A DNA stretch of 64,000 nt from DSOI01 sp041394885 (GTDB lineage: Bacteria; Acidobacteriota; Terriglobia; Bryobacterales; Bryobacteraceae): positions 1 through 64,000 of the forward strand of contig JAWKHI010000018.1 in the NCBI GenBank assembly GCA_041394885.1. Direction: 5' to 3'. A program made the translations under genes and the position numbers. Under the pieces are notes generated by a model. The model was given only the letters and a program-made list of their open reading frames with translations. It did no database searches and was not told the origin of the DNA. Of the stretch, positions 8,635 through 17,712 are shown piece after piece; position 1 is the first letter of the stretch; each line of letters opens with the position of its first letter.

Positions 8635-11600
8635 CTACCGTAGTTGAGGCAGGCGGCCGGGCGTTGGCGCAACACCGGCCGATTCCAGGTCCTGTTCGAG
8701 CTTCTTCAGGTCTGTCTCTGTGAGGCGGCGCAGGGTCGCGATCTGCTTTTCGAGCTCTGCCCGGACGATGCCTTCGTTCTCGCGGTGGGTGGCGGTGGGT
8801 GGTTGCGTGGTGTTGGCGAGCGCGAAGCGGATGTAGCCGAGGCGGTCCGAGAGCGACGGCGGCTGGTTCTCCTGGCGGCGGCGGATTTCGGGGTCGCCTT
8901 CGAGCACGAGGCTGATGGCGCGGAGACGCTCGGCGAGCGCGCCGGCCCGGGTCCGCAGGCTGGCTGGGGCGGCGGAATGATCGACGGCCCGGCGGATGGC
9001 GTCGAGTTTGGTTCGCGTGGCGCGTACGGTATCCATGGTCGAGGCCATGGCGCGGGTGAGTTGCGCCAGTCGCTCTTGAAACGCAGCCGATTGTTCGAGG
9101 GTGGAAGATTCTCCGGTGACGTTGAACGATTGCGACTCCCCGAGCGCGGAGACGACGCCGTCGATGCGTTTGGCCATGGAGATGGTGTAACGGCCGGGGC
9201 GGACGAGCGGTCCCGATGGCGGTGGGCCATCGTCGTCGTCATCGGCTCCGGCCGGCGCGGGCATGACAGCGACCGGGGCGCGGAGGTCCCAGTGGATGCG
9301 ATGCAATCCAGCCGTGACGGGGCCGGTGAGCCGGCGGACTACCTTGCCGGAGGCGTCGGCGACGTCGAACAGGATTGCGGGGGCTTCTTCGCGGGCCTCG
9401 CGCGTCAGCTGGTCCAGCGTGGGATAGGGGATCGGCTCGCCCTTCTTCGCCGCTTCTTTCTCGGCGGCGCGGCGGCGCTCGCGCGCGGTCTGGATGGTCT
9501 CCTTCAGATAGTAAGTCACTGGCACGCCGGCGGGCGGGTTGGGGGCTGTGTAGTAACTTTCTCCCTGCCATCCCTTGTCGCCGCGCCCGAGCGGACGTGT
9601 GGGCACATACGCGAGCGCGTCGCGCAGCGGGAACAGGACGGCGTCGCGGGCCAGGGTTTCCGGGGTGGCGGTGCGCAGGGCCGAGTAGTCATCGAGCACA
9701 AAGAATCCGCGGCCGAAGGTAGCGATCACCAGATCCTTCTCGCGGGGCTGGATGGCGATGTCGCGGACGGGGATGGTCGGCAGGCCGCCTTGGAGGCGGG
9801 TCCAGTGCGCGCCGGCGTCGATGGTGAAAAAGACTCCGAACTCGGTGCCGGCGAACAGGAGCGACGGATTCACGGGGTCTTCGGCGAAGGCGAGAACGGG
9901 GCCGTTGACAGGCAAGTCGCCCTGGATGGGTTCCCATGCGGCACCACGATCACGGCCGCGGAACAGGTAGGGTTTGAAGTCGCCGTTCTTGTGGTTGTCA
10001 AAAGCGGCGTAGACGATGTCGTCCTGGTGCAAGGAGGCGGCGATCTGTGCGACGTAGGTTCGTTCGGGGACTCCGGGCACGCTGTCGATCGCCTTCCAAG
10101 CGGTGGCGCCGCCGTCGGCAGTGACCTGGATGCGGCCGTCGTCGGTGCCGGCATAAAGCAGGCCTTCTTTGCGCGGCGATTCGCTCAATGCGGTGATGTT
10201 CGAATAGAGCGAGGTGGACGCGTTCTTAGCGACCGCATCAGGCTCCCAGACACGGCCCATCACGGGAAGCTGGTTTCGATCGAGTGCGCGGGTGAGGTCT
10301 GGGCTTACGGCGCGCCAGGAATCGCCGCGATCGCCGGACCGGTAGACGCGGTTGGCCGCGAAGTAAATGCGGCGATGATCGTGCGGGCTGAGCACCAGGG
10401 GCGAATCCCAGTTCCAGCGCAGCGGTGCCTCGCCGGGCGCTTCGATTGGGCTGATGGCGATGCGTTCCCCGGTGCGTTTGTCATAGCGGACGAGGCCGCC
10501 GTATTGGGATTCGGCGTAGATGACGTTGGGGTCCGCCGGGTCAATGCGGACGTGGAAGCCATCGCCGCCGGTGGCAACGAACCAGTCACCGTTGACGATG
10601 CCGTTGATCGAGCGGGTGCGTGACGGTCCGCACAGGGTCTGGTTGTCCTGCGTACCGCCGCAGACGTTGTAGAAGGGCGTGTCGTTATCGACGGCGACGC
10701 GATAGAACTGCGTTACCGGGAGATTGGCTTTGAACTGCCAGATGGCGCCGCGATCCCAGGATTCGTAGATGCCGCCATCGCACCCGGTGATCAGATGCGC
10801 GGTGTTGGCGGGATCGACCCAAACGGTGTGGGTGTCGACGTGGCGGTTGCGGTCACCGAGCACACGCAGAGTCTTGCCGCCGTCTTCGGAGATACGGGCG
10901 TTGGTGGCCATGACGAAGATGCGGTCCGGATCCCGAGGGTCTGCGATGATCTGTCCGTAGTACATGGCGAGTTCATCGAAGCCATTGCGTTTTTCCCAGG
11001 ATTCGCCAGCGTCGAGGGAACGGAAGACGCCGCCTGCGCTATTGGCGGCTTCGACGCGGGCGTAGACGAGGCCGGGCCGGGCGGGCGAAAAGGCGAGGCC
11101 GATGCGGCCGAGTTGCTCGGTGGGGAGCCCGGTGGCGAGCTTGCGCCAGGTCTTGCCGGCGTCGGTGGATTTGTGGAGCGCGGAGCCGGGTCCGCCGTTG
11201 ATGAGGGTCCAGACGTGGCGGCGCCGCTGCCAGCTTGCGGCGAGGATGACGTCGGGATTGGATGGGTCCAGCGCGATGTCGGTGACGCCGGTATTCTCGT
11301 CGATTTCGAGGATGCGGGTCCAGTTGGCGCCGCCGTCGGTGGTCTTGTAAAGACCGCGATCGCCGCCGGCGGACCATAAGGGTCCCTGCGCCGCGACATA
11401 GACGACATTCGAGTCGCGCGGGTCAATCACGATGCGGCCGATGTGGGCCGATGCTTTCAGGCCGAGATTACGCCACGTCCGCCCGCCATCGGCGGAGCGG
11501 TAGACACCGTCGCCATAGCCGACGCTGCGCTGGCTGTTGTTTTCTCCCGCGCCCACCCAGACGACGTTGGGATCCTTGGGATCGAGCACCACTGTGCCAA

Positions 11601-11868
11601 TCGAGTACGAGCCTTCCTTGTCGAAGACCGGAGTCCAGGTGGTTCCCGCGTTCGTGGTTTTCCAGACGCCGCCGGAGGCAACGCCCGCGAAAAATAACGC
11701 GGGATTGCCGGGATGGACGGCGAAGGAGGTGACGCGCCCGGAAGCGAGCGCGGGGCCAAGCGGGCGAAAACGAAGTTCGTTGAACGTCTTGGCGGATGGC
11801 GCGCGGTCAGCGTCCTGGGCGGTGGCCGCTGTGGCGGCCAACAGGAGAACAAGGAAGATTCTGGGCAT
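8635..11868 (-). CDS. Secreted VPS10/sortilin-like BNR-repeat propeller protein
   Basis: Secreted ~1077-residue protein, often annotated as a glycosyl hydrolase or WD40/YVTN/BNR-like protein; no enzymatic activity is shown. A signal peptide (MPRIFLVLLLAATAATAQ) is followed by many BNR/Asp-box repeats in the first ~680 residues, for example SADGGRTWRNL, TTDGGANWTRI, STDAGKTWRKL, SLDAGESWEKR and SEDGGKTLRVL, which should build two beta-propellers. The C-terminal third is helical with a DDDDDGPPPSG linker and a fibronectin-like segment (GLHRIHWDLRAP). An upstream in-frame start at 11994 (and an ATG at 11931) would extend the protein, but the ATG at 11868 gives the clean signal peptide. A hairpin sits just upstream. 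Acidobacteriota genomes usually carry several paralogues. Confidence 0.85.
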   Translation of the reverse strand: MPRIFLVLLLAATAATAQDADRAPSAKTFNELRFRPLGPALASGRVTSFAVHPGNPALFFAGVASGGVWKTTNAGTTWTPVFDKEGSYSIGTVVLDPKDPNVVWVGAGENNSQRSVGYGDGVYRSADGGRTWRNLGLKASAHIGRIVIDPRDSNVVYVAAQGPLWSAGGDRGLYKTTDGGANWTRILEIDENTGVTDIALDPSNPDVILAASWQRRRHVWTLINGGPGSALHKSTDAGKTWRKLATGLPTEQLGRIGLAFSPARPGLVYARVEAANSAGGVFRSLDAGESWEKRNGFDELAMYYGQIIADPRDPDRIFVMATNARISEDGGKTLRVLGDRNRHVDTHTVWVDPANTAHLITGCDGGIYESWDRGAIWQFKANLPVTQFYRVAVDNDTPFYNVCGGTQDNQTLCGPSRTRSINGIVNGDWFVATGGDGFHVRIDPADPNVIYAESQYGGLVRYDKRTGERIAISPIEAPGEAPLRWNWDSPLVLSPHDHRRIYFAANRVYRSGDRGDSWRAVSPDLTRALDRNQLPVMGRVWEPDAVAKNASTSLYSNITALSESPRKEGLLYAGTDDGRIQVTADGGATAWKAIDSVPGVPERTYVAQIAASLHQDDIVYAAFDNHKNGDFKPYLFRGRDRGAAWEPIQGDLPVNGPVLAFAEDPVNPSLLFAGTEFGVFFTIDAGAHWTRLQGGLPTIPVRDIAIQPREKDLVIATFGRGFFVLDDYSALRTATPETLARDAVLFPLRDALAYVPTRPLGRGDKGWQGESYYTAPNPPAGVPVTYYLKETIQTARERRRAAEKEAAKKGEPIPYPTLDQLTREAREEAPAILFDVADASGKVVRRLTGPVTAGLHRIHWDLRAPVAVMPAPAGADDDDDGPPPSGPLVRPGRYTISMAKRIDGVVSALGESQSFNVTGESSTLEQSAAFQERLAQLTRAMASTMDTVRATRTKLDAIRRAVDHSAAPASLRTRAGALAERLRAISLVLEGDPEIRRRQENQPPSLSDRLGYIRFALANTTQPPTATHRENEGIVRAELEKQIATLRRLTETDLKKLEQDLESAGVAPTPGRLPQLR

Positions 11869-11888
11869 GATAGCGGAATGCAAAGGAA

Positions 11889-11916
11889 AGGGGGCGCTGT
11901 TTGAATAGCGCCCCCT
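11889..11916 (-). terminator. Rho-independent terminator or leader attenuator on the minus strand
   Basis: A perfect 10-bp stem (AGGGGGCGCT / AGCGCCCCCT, 8-base loop) is followed on the minus strand by TTTCCTTTG. It lies 118 bases past the end of the YHS gene and only 20 bases before the ATG of the BNR protein gene. It may end the sigma-factor operon, or act as a leader hairpin for the propeller gene. Confidence 0.65.
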
Positions 11917-12033
11917 CGCCGTGTCGGTCATAGTCGACCTTGGGATTGGAACTTCTTGGTCCCCTTCCGATCGGGGCAGATGTAAGTTTACCATGGCGGG
12001 CGGAAGGTGGACCGGCCGGGGTGGGAGACGTAC

Positions 12034-12474
12034 CTACGGTTGCGCCTCTTTTTTGGCGATCGAGGGCCAGTTCCGGTCGGCCTTCTCGATGTTGCCGGGC
12101 ACGTCCTTGTCGAACTTGCCCTTGGCGAAGCGATGGTTGAGGTATAACTTGCCGTTAACGATTTGCCAGGCTTTGGGGGAGATGCCGGCGGTGGATCCTT
12201 TGCTCACCGCGTAAGCGCAGTAGCCGCCGTACTGGGGCGCAAATTTGGCCGGGTCCTTTTTGAACGCCTCGAGATTGGCGGCGTTGGCGAAGTGCCACTT
12301 CACGCCCTGCCAAGTATGTTCGAAGGCAGGGCTTCCTTTGGTGGGCTCTCCGGCCGTGAAGTACGCGACGGCGTCATAGCCTTCGACGGCGACGCCCTTG
12401 GAATTGGTGTTGATGGGATCGACGGGGCCGGCCGCGAGTGCAGCCGCGGAAATCAGGAGCAAGAGTGTTCTCAT
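12034..12474 (-). CDS. Exported YHS-domain protein
   Basis: Small exported protein with one YHS domain, a fold thought to bind metal or act as a redox-sensing unit. The 146-residue product has a signal peptide (MRTLLLLISAAALA) and a YHS core (VAVEGYDAVAYFTAGEPTKG followed by KWHFANAANLEAFKKDPAKF and YGGYCAYAVSKG). The YDAVAYF-GGYCAYAVS pattern is that of stand-alone YHS proteins found beside redox and stress genes in many soil bacteria. It begins 5 bases after the sigma-factor stop and is probably the last gene of that operon. Cofactor and partner are unknown. Confidence 0.85.
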   Translation of the reverse strand: MRTLLLLISAAALAAGPVDPINTNSKGVAVEGYDAVAYFTAGEPTKGSPAFEHTWQGVKWHFANAANLEAFKKDPAKFAPQYGGYCAYAVSKGSTAGISPKAWQIVNGKLYLNHRFAKGKFDKDVPGNIEKADRNWPSIAKKEAQP

Positions 12475-12479
12475 ATCCG

Positions 12480-13745
12480 CTACTTCGCCTCTGGCGGCTT
12501 CGAAGTTTCGCTGCCGATTTCCGAGAGCCGGCGTTCGAGGAACCTCCGCTCAACGGCGTTGCCGGCCAAATCGAGGGCGGTGCGATAGGCAGCGGCGGCT
12601 TCTTCGGTGCGGTGCAATCGCCGCAGCAGATCGGCGCGCGCGGCGTGGAACAGATGGAACGATTCGAGCCCCTCCAAGCGGTCCATGAGTAGCAGCCCAG
12701 CGGCCGGACCGTTACTCATGGCCACGGCGACGGCGCGATTGAGCGCCACCACGGGTGTGGGCACGATCCGCAGCAATTCGCCGTAAAGCGCGGCGATCTG
12801 GGCCCAGTCCGTGCCGGCCGCCGTTGGTGCTTCGGCATGGAGGGCGGCGATGGCGGCCTGCAGTTGGTAGGGCCCTGGGGGGCCGAGTCCGAGAGCGGCG
12901 CGGAGGGTGGCGAGGCCTTCGTCGATGCGGGCGCGGTTCCAGAGTGCGCGATCCTGATGATCCAGCAGGATGAGATCGCCGCTGGGCGTGGTGCGAGCCG
13001 CGCGGCGCGAATCCTGCAGCAACAACAGGGCCAGCAGCCCGAGATTTTCGGGCTCGCCGGGCATCAGTTCGCAGAGCAGGCGGCCCAGACGAATGGCTTC
13101 GTCGGCGAGCGCCGAGCGGATGAGACTCGCGCCGCCGGCGGCCGAGTACCCTTCGTTGAATACCAGGTAGACCACCGCTTGCACCGATGCCAGCCGCGGG
13201 CCGAGTTGGTGGCGCGGCGGCACTTGGTAGGGAATGCGCGCGGCCTGGATCTTACCCTTGGCGCGGACCAAGCGCTGTGCCATGGTGGCTTCAGGCACCA
13301 GAAACGCGTGGGCGATTTCCGCGGTGGAAAGGCCGCACAGGGTTCGGAGGGTGAGGGCGACCTGCGCGGCGGGGTTGATGGCGGGATGGCAGCAGGTGAA
13401 GATCAGACGCAATCTGTCGTCGGCAACGGTCACGGAGGTGTCCTCGAGCGTGGCGAGTTCGGGTTGAAAGAAGGGTTGCCGTTGGCGTTCGAGCTCGGGC
13501 TGCTTTTCGAGCCGCGTCCGCTCACGGCGAAAATGGTCCACCAGTTTTCGCTGCGCCACGGCGGTGATCCAGGCTCCAGGATTGACGGGAATTCCGGATG
13601 GCCACTGCGCCAGCGCGGACGCGAAAGCATCCTGCATTGCTTCTTCGGCCAGATCAAACGATCCGGTGAGCCGAATGAGCGTGGCGATGATGCGTCCGGA
13701 CTCCTGCCGGAAGATCGTTTCCACGGCACTGCGGGCCTGCTCCAT
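12480..13745 (-). CDS. ECF42-type RNA polymerase sigma factor with C-terminal TPR-like extension
   Basis: Alternative sigma factor of 421 residues, twice the normal ECF size. Region 2 (~residues 8-80; LAEEAMQDAFASALAQWP and GAWITAVAQRKLVDHFRRER) and region 4 (~120-175; LTLRTLCGLSTAEIAHAFLV and TMAQRLVRAKGKIQ) are followed by a ~230-residue helical repeat domain (VVYLVFNEGYSAAGG... ALNRAVAVAM), the mark of group ECF42. In that group the C-terminal TPR domain controls activity and the gene is paired with a DGPF (YCII) protein, as here. ATG 13745 is chosen because GGAG lies 7 bases upstream; a TTG at 13751 is too close to that site. No anti-sigma gene is present, as expected for this group. Confidence 0.93.
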   Translation of the reverse strand: MEQARSAVETIFRQESGRIIATLIRLTGSFDLAEEAMQDAFASALAQWPSGIPVNPGAWITAVAQRKLVDHFRRERTRLEKQPELERQRQPFFQPELATLEDTSVTVADDRLRLIFTCCHPAINPAAQVALTLRTLCGLSTAEIAHAFLVPEATMAQRLVRAKGKIQAARIPYQVPPRHQLGPRLASVQAVVYLVFNEGYSAAGGASLIRSALADEAIRLGRLLCELMPGEPENLGLLALLLLQDSRRAARTTPSGDLILLDHQDRALWNRARIDEGLATLRAALGLGPPGPYQLQAAIAALHAEAPTAAGTDWAQIAALYGELLRIVPTPVVALNRAVAVAMSNGPAAGLLLMDRLEGLESFHLFHAARADLLRRLHRTEEAAAAYRTALDLAGNAVERRFLERRLSEIGSETSKPPEAK

Positions 13746-13769
13746 CGCCAAGCTCCGGTGTCGCCGGTG

Positions 13770-14123
13770 CTACCCGGGCAACTCCATCATGGGCCGGATC
13801 TCGATACAGCCGCCGCCGCAGGCCGGCATTTGTTCGGCCCAGGCGATGGCTTCGTCCAAATCCTTGCACTCGAGGATGTAGTAGCCACCCAGTTGCTCTT
13901 TGGTTTCGGCGAACGGGCCGTCGGTGGTGAGGGCGATGCCCCGCTCCAAGCGGACCGTAGTGGCGTTGGAGGTGGACAGAAGCGCCCCCACACCGACCAG
14001 CGCTCCCTCGGCCGACGCTTTCTCAATGACAGCCTGATTCCTGGCGACGCTCTCCGCCATTTCCGATTCGGTGGAGGCGGCGATCGCCGCCTCACTGCCA
14101 TAGATCAAGAACATGTATTGCAT
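13770..14123 (-). CDS. YCII-related (DGPF) protein
   Basis: Cytoplasmic 117-residue ferredoxin-like-fold protein of the YCII/DGPF family, the conserved neighbour of ECF42 sigma factors. The defining motif TTDGPFAETKEQLGGYYILE occupies residues ~66-85, and the C-terminal IEIRPMMEL is also typical. Biochemical role is unknown; family members retain a His/Asp or Lys pair suggestive of an enzyme or ligand-binding protein. It lies 12 bases after the DinB-like gene and 24 bases before the sigma factor, so all four genes (DinB, YCII, sigma, YHS) are probably co-transcribed. Confidence 0.92.
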   Translation of the reverse strand: MQYMFLIYGSEAAIAASTESEMAESVARNQAVIEKASAEGALVGVGALLSTSNATTVRLERGIALTTDGPFAETKEQLGGYYILECKDLDEAIAWAEQMPACGGGCIEIRPMMELPG

Positions 14124-14135
14124 GGGATGGGCTCC

Positions 14136-14753
14136 TTATTCCGGAAAACGGGGATGAGCGATCACCTCCGCGATCTGCTTCCGGTGCCGCTCCGTGTGTG
14201 CGGAGAGGAACAGCAGCCATTGGTAGGCGTCCATCGGTTGGCCGAGCGGCGAGGCGGCAACATGATCGCGAAGACCTTCGGCTGTCCTCAGATACTCGAT
14301 GGTCCGATCGCGACGCTCGTGGAAGCGACTGAGAGCGGCCGCGGGCGTCCAGCGCCGGGTGGGAACGGTAGGGGCGGCGGCGGTGGCCTTATTGGTGCGG
14401 TCCGCAATCACGGTGAGCACCATTGTATCGATGGAGCGGATGTCGCGGTCCGGCGCGCCGGCGGGCGATTGCATCATGCCTCTGGCGTTTTCGAGCAGCA
14501 CTTCTTCGGCCAGTGCGAGGTGCTCGACGATCTCGGCGATCGACCACCGGTCCGGACCTTCGCGGAAGGTCCACTGGGTGGGCGTAAGTCCTTTCACGAG
14601 GCGGTCCACCTCTGAGGCCGAATGCTCCAGGTGACGGATTCCGCGGCTTCTGTCTTCGGCGGCGAGGCTGTCGGCCGGGCTGGCCGCGCCGATCATGAGT
14701 CCTGCGACGGCGAGGGCGCCGAGCGCGTAAGTGGGAACGCTGTTTTGCGTCAT
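14136..14753 (-). CDS. Exported DinB-like (DinB_2) four-helix protein
   Basis: Four-helix-bundle protein of the DinB/YfiT superfamily, whose members are metal-dependent thiol transferases or uncharacterised. The 205-residue product carries an N-terminal hydrophobic segment (ALGALAVAGLMIGAASPA), unusual for the superfamily, so it may be exported. The DinB_2 signature is the set of helices with metal-ligand histidines: RWSIAEIVEHLALAEE (His ~79) and LFLSAHTERHRKQIAEVI near the C-terminus. ATG 14753 has GGAGA 9 bases upstream and is preferred over the longer reading from 14804. It is the first gene of the ECF42 operon, so it may be controlled by, or supply the signal for, that sigma factor. Confidence 0.8.
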   Translation of the reverse strand: MTQNSVPTYALGALAVAGLMIGAASPADSLAAEDRSRGIRHLEHSASEVDRLVKGLTPTQWTFREGPDRWSIAEIVEHLALAEEVLLENARGMMQSPAGAPDRDIRSIDTMVLTVIADRTNKATAAAPTVPTRRWTPAAALSRFHERRDRTIEYLRTAEGLRDHVAASPLGQPMDAYQWLLFLSAHTERHRKQIAEVIAHPRFPE

Positions 14754-14945
14754 GGGTAAGTTCTCCTTCACCCTGACGACGTTCGAGTTTCTGGAGATCG
14801 ACAACCGGACGCAGAAAAAATTTCGAGACCTGGCGGATCAGGCGAGCCTCTGGGAAACTGCGCGTGCCAGCCGAACCGGAACGCGCGACGCGCCGGGACG
14901 CGGCGGTGGTGACTATGGTGAGGGCAGCCCTTCGTGATCCACGGC

Positions 14946-15954
14946 CTATTCGCGCTTCTTGCGGAGGCGGCTCACGGCGATGGCAAGCGGAGTCCTGCCC
15001 GGGAGGCGGATGGCGAGTAGTTCGTCTTTGTTGCGCAAGCGCCGGTCATGCCGGGAGACTTCGAACATCAATCGATCTGTCGAGAAATAATTTCGGTAGG
15101 CGGCTCCTTCGGAATAGTCACGCCGATGGCCGGTGTCGAGCGAAAGAACGGTGGTGCCCGAGGTGCGCGCCGCGCCAATCCCGCCATGTCGTGGTGACGA
15201 CGGGGACGAAGGCGAACTCGACGCCGGACCCCGTGAGCGGCCCGATGACGGGCTTGCCCTGGAGAGTGGACCACAACGACATCGTTTCCTCGTCGAACAT
15301 CAGTTTGCTCGACTGATAGAGGAAACCACTGGCGCCCAGAGTGAATGTTGGTCCGGCGGCGGCAGCGCGGTACGGGATGACGGCGCCGCACAGGGTGCAA
15401 TCGACGATGGCGAGGCCGGACTCCGCGATCGAGTGGCGGGCCATCTCGTGCCAGGCGAGGATGCGCTTGGGATAAGCGCGGGCGTGGCCATCGATCTCGA
15501 TGACGAACACGACGTTCGAGCCGCTGAGGTAGGAGGCTTCCGCAGCCGGGATGGTCTTCGGATTGACGAGCGATGGAATGCCGTTCCCCTGAACGCCGCC
15601 CCGCTGGACCTGATCGAGCCGGATGGCGGACTTGACGCCGGGGGGCAAAGAAGCCGCGCATGAGCGGGTCAAAATTGCCGTAGAGCTGCGCCTTGAATTC
15701 GGCGTAGCGTGGATGCGGACGGTAGGGCAGGGACCATACCCAACGTTGCTGCATCGCGCGCCGCCGGACTTCTCGACTCGCAATTGTTCGAGCAGCCCGG
15801 TTGCATATCCGTCGCGCCAGGAGCGTTCGCGTTCGCGCAAGGAGGCGGAGGCTTCGGCCTCGTCGCGGAGGAAGGCGCGGAAGAAATGGGCGAGGTCCGG
15901 AGCGTCGGCGGTGTCGGGCGGGGCTCGAGACGCCAGTAGGGGAGACGCCAGCAC
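14946..15954 (-). pseudogene. DUF3179 protein gene, broken by at least three frameshifts
   Basis: Remnant or mis-sequenced copy of a DUF3179 protein, a family of unknown function common in Acidobacteriota. The conserved core is clear: GIPSLVNPKTIPAAEASYLS, then IDGHARAYPKRILAWHEM, then IVDCTLCGAVIPYRA, then LGASGFLYQSSKLMFDEETM. The frame shifts between an N-terminal helical part and MQQRWVWSLPYRPHPRYAEF (~15765), again at a run of six G at 15640-15645 (five would restore the frame), and again near 15155, after which TTVLSLDTGHRRDYSEGAAY and DRLMFEVSRHDRRLRNKDEL follow to a TAG at 14946. The C-terminus is also shorter than expected. The N-terminal start is uncertain; 15954 is a GTG in the first frame. 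Confidence 0.7.
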
Positions 15955-16047
15955 GGGGTCGCGACCAAGGCACGGCGGGACACCGCCGCGCTCCTCGCGG
16001 GACTGCCGAGTCTGCTAGACTTCGAATCCTGATACCAAGCCCGGTTC

Positions 16048-17712
16048 ATGTCACTGAGTCTTTCGTCATTCAAGCAATTTTGGTTCCGGTTGCGGGGCTT
16101 GGAGCCCGACGCGGTGGTGATCACCTTTGCCAGCGGAGAACCGGACGCTGTGGCGGCGATGCGCGCCGAGGTGCGGGAACTGCTGCCCGAACACCGGCAC
16201 TTCGAAGTAAAGCCGTTTCCGGCGGACCGCACGGTGTTCTCGATATGGCTCGAGCTGCGGCGGCGATTTCGCGGACTGCGGATCGGCATGGCGGCGGTGC
16301 TGTTCGACGGCACCGCCGCGCACCGGCGGCTGCGGCTGGCGGCGTTCCTGATGGCGCCGCTGCGCGTGCTGGCGTATAACGGGCGGCTGGAGCGGCACCA
16401 TCTGCATCCGCGGGCGCCGGTGGCGAGTTGGCTGTTCTGGCGTGGCGTTCCGCTGGACAGGATCTGGATCCGGCCCTGGTTCTGGCCGTGGTATTGGGAC
16501 GACCGGACGCGGGAAACGGGCGAGCCGCGAATGCTCGAAGGGCGCGCCCGGTCCGCCACGCGGGCGCCGGCGGGCGTGGTGACGCCGTTCTTCCCATTTC
16601 CGTTGTCGCATGGGGGCGCGGTGCGGATGTACAACCTGCTGAAGCAGGCGTCGATCGACTACGACATTACGTTGTTCTCCTTCGTCGAGAATGAGACCGA
16701 GGCGGAGTTTGCCGAGTTGCTGCGCTTTTGCGAGCGGCTGGTGCTGGTTCCCAAGCCACGGTACCGGGAGCCGCGCTGGTCCACGCTGCGGCCTCCCGAG
16801 GTGGGCGAATACCGGTCGCGGGCGATGCGCGCGCTGCTGCGGCAGTATGCGCCCGCGCTCGTGCAAGTGGAATATACGCAGCTTGCGCAGTACCCGGGGC
16901 AGATCCTGGTGGAGCACGATGTGACGTTCGATCTGTACGCCCAGATCTATCGGGCCGGTCCCACGCTGCGTGCATGGCGAGATTGGTGGCGATGGTTTGT
17001 CTACGAAAAAATCGCGCTGGCGCGCAAGGCTGCGGTGGTGGTGATGTCGGAAAAAGACGCCGGGCTGGTGGCGCATCCGCGGACGACGGTGATCGCCAAC
17101 GGTGTGGATCTCGACCGATTCCGGCCCACACCTGAGGGCGCAGGCGCGCGATTGCTGTTCATCGGATCCTTCCGGCATTTTCCCAACCGGGTGGCGCTTC
17201 GTTTCCTGCTGGATGAGGTTTGGCCCCGGATCCGGGAAGAATTTCCGGACGCCGAACTGGTGGTGGTGGGTGGGCCGGATCCATTGCTGCACTGGGGCGA
17301 ACGGACGCTGCCGGAGGCGCCTGGAATGCGGCTGCTGGGGTTTGTGGCGGACGTACGGCCGCTCTACGAAGAAACGAACGTGGTGCTGGCGCCGACGTTG
17401 GTCTCGGCGGGAACCAACGTGAAGGTGCTCGAAGCGATGGCGATGGAGCGCGCGGTGGTTTCCACTTCGAGCGGGTGCGGCGGGCTGGGGCTGGAGCACG
17501 GCGAGAGCGTTTGGATCGGCGACGGCGCGGAGGCGTTCGCGGCGGGCATCGCGCGGCTGCTGCGCGATGAGCCCTGCGGCGCCGATTGGCGGAGGGGCGC
17601 GGCGGCATGCCGAGGCGAATTTCTCGTGGACCGCGCTTGGACGCCGCCAGCGAGCGCTTTGGGCCGAGTTCGCTCCGCTCCGGCTGAGGATCCGGCCGGG
17701 TACGCGCGATGA
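16048..17712 (+). CDS. GT4-family glycosyltransferase with extra N-terminal domain (C-terminus frameshifted)
   Basis: Cytoplasmic glycosyltransferase of the GT-B fold, probably acting on a surface glycan. The N-terminal ~170 residues are a separate Rossmann-like region ending in a Trp-rich segment (RPWFWPWYWDD). From ~residue 175 the GT4 core follows: TPFFPFPLSHGGAVRMYNLL at its start, IVEHDV-like acceptor-domain features, IANGVDLDRF, LLFIGSFRHFPN, and the donor-site stretch LAPTLVSAGTNVKVLEAMAM. The last ~40 residues as read are out of frame: one base added in each of two runs near 17575 and 17592 gives EGARRHAEANFSWTALGRRQ, the normal GT4 ending, and that frame then runs straight into the acetyltransferase with no stop. 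There is no strong ribosome site before the ATG. Confidence 0.82.
   Translation: MSLSLSSFKQFWFRLRGLEPDAVVITFASGEPDAVAAMRAEVRELLPEHRHFEVKPFPADRTVFSIWLELRRRFRGLRIGMAAVLFDGTAAHRRLRLAAFLMAPLRVLAYNGRLERHHLHPRAPVASWLFWRGVPLDRIWIRPWFWPWYWDDRTRETGEPRMLEGRARSATRAPAGVVTPFFPFPLSHGGAVRMYNLLKQASIDYDITLFSFVENETEAEFAELLRFCERLVLVPKPRYREPRWSTLRPPEVGEYRSRAMRALLRQYAPALVQVEYTQLAQYPGQILVEHDVTFDLYAQIYRAGPTLRAWRDWWRWFVYEKIALARKAAVVVMSEKDAGLVAHPRTTVIANGVDLDRFRPTPEGAGARLLFIGSFRHFPNRVALRFLLDEVWPRIREEFPDAELVVVGGPDPLLHWGERTLPEAPGMRLLGFVADVRPLYEETNVVLAPTLVSAGTNVKVLEAMAMERAVVSTSSGCGGLGLEHGESVWIGDGAEAFAAGIARLLRDEPCGADWRRGAAACRGEFLVDRAWTPPASALGRVRSAPAEDPAGYAR

Noticed and set aside
8644..10623. 659-codon plus-strand open frame opposite the BNR protein gene
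   Set aside because: Composition is Gly/Asp/Val-rich without any domain; the minus strand carries signal peptide and Asp-box repeats.
12837..14615. 592-codon plus-strand frame spanning sigma factor, YCII and DinB genes
   Set aside because: It crosses three well-supported minus-strand genes and has no recognisable family.
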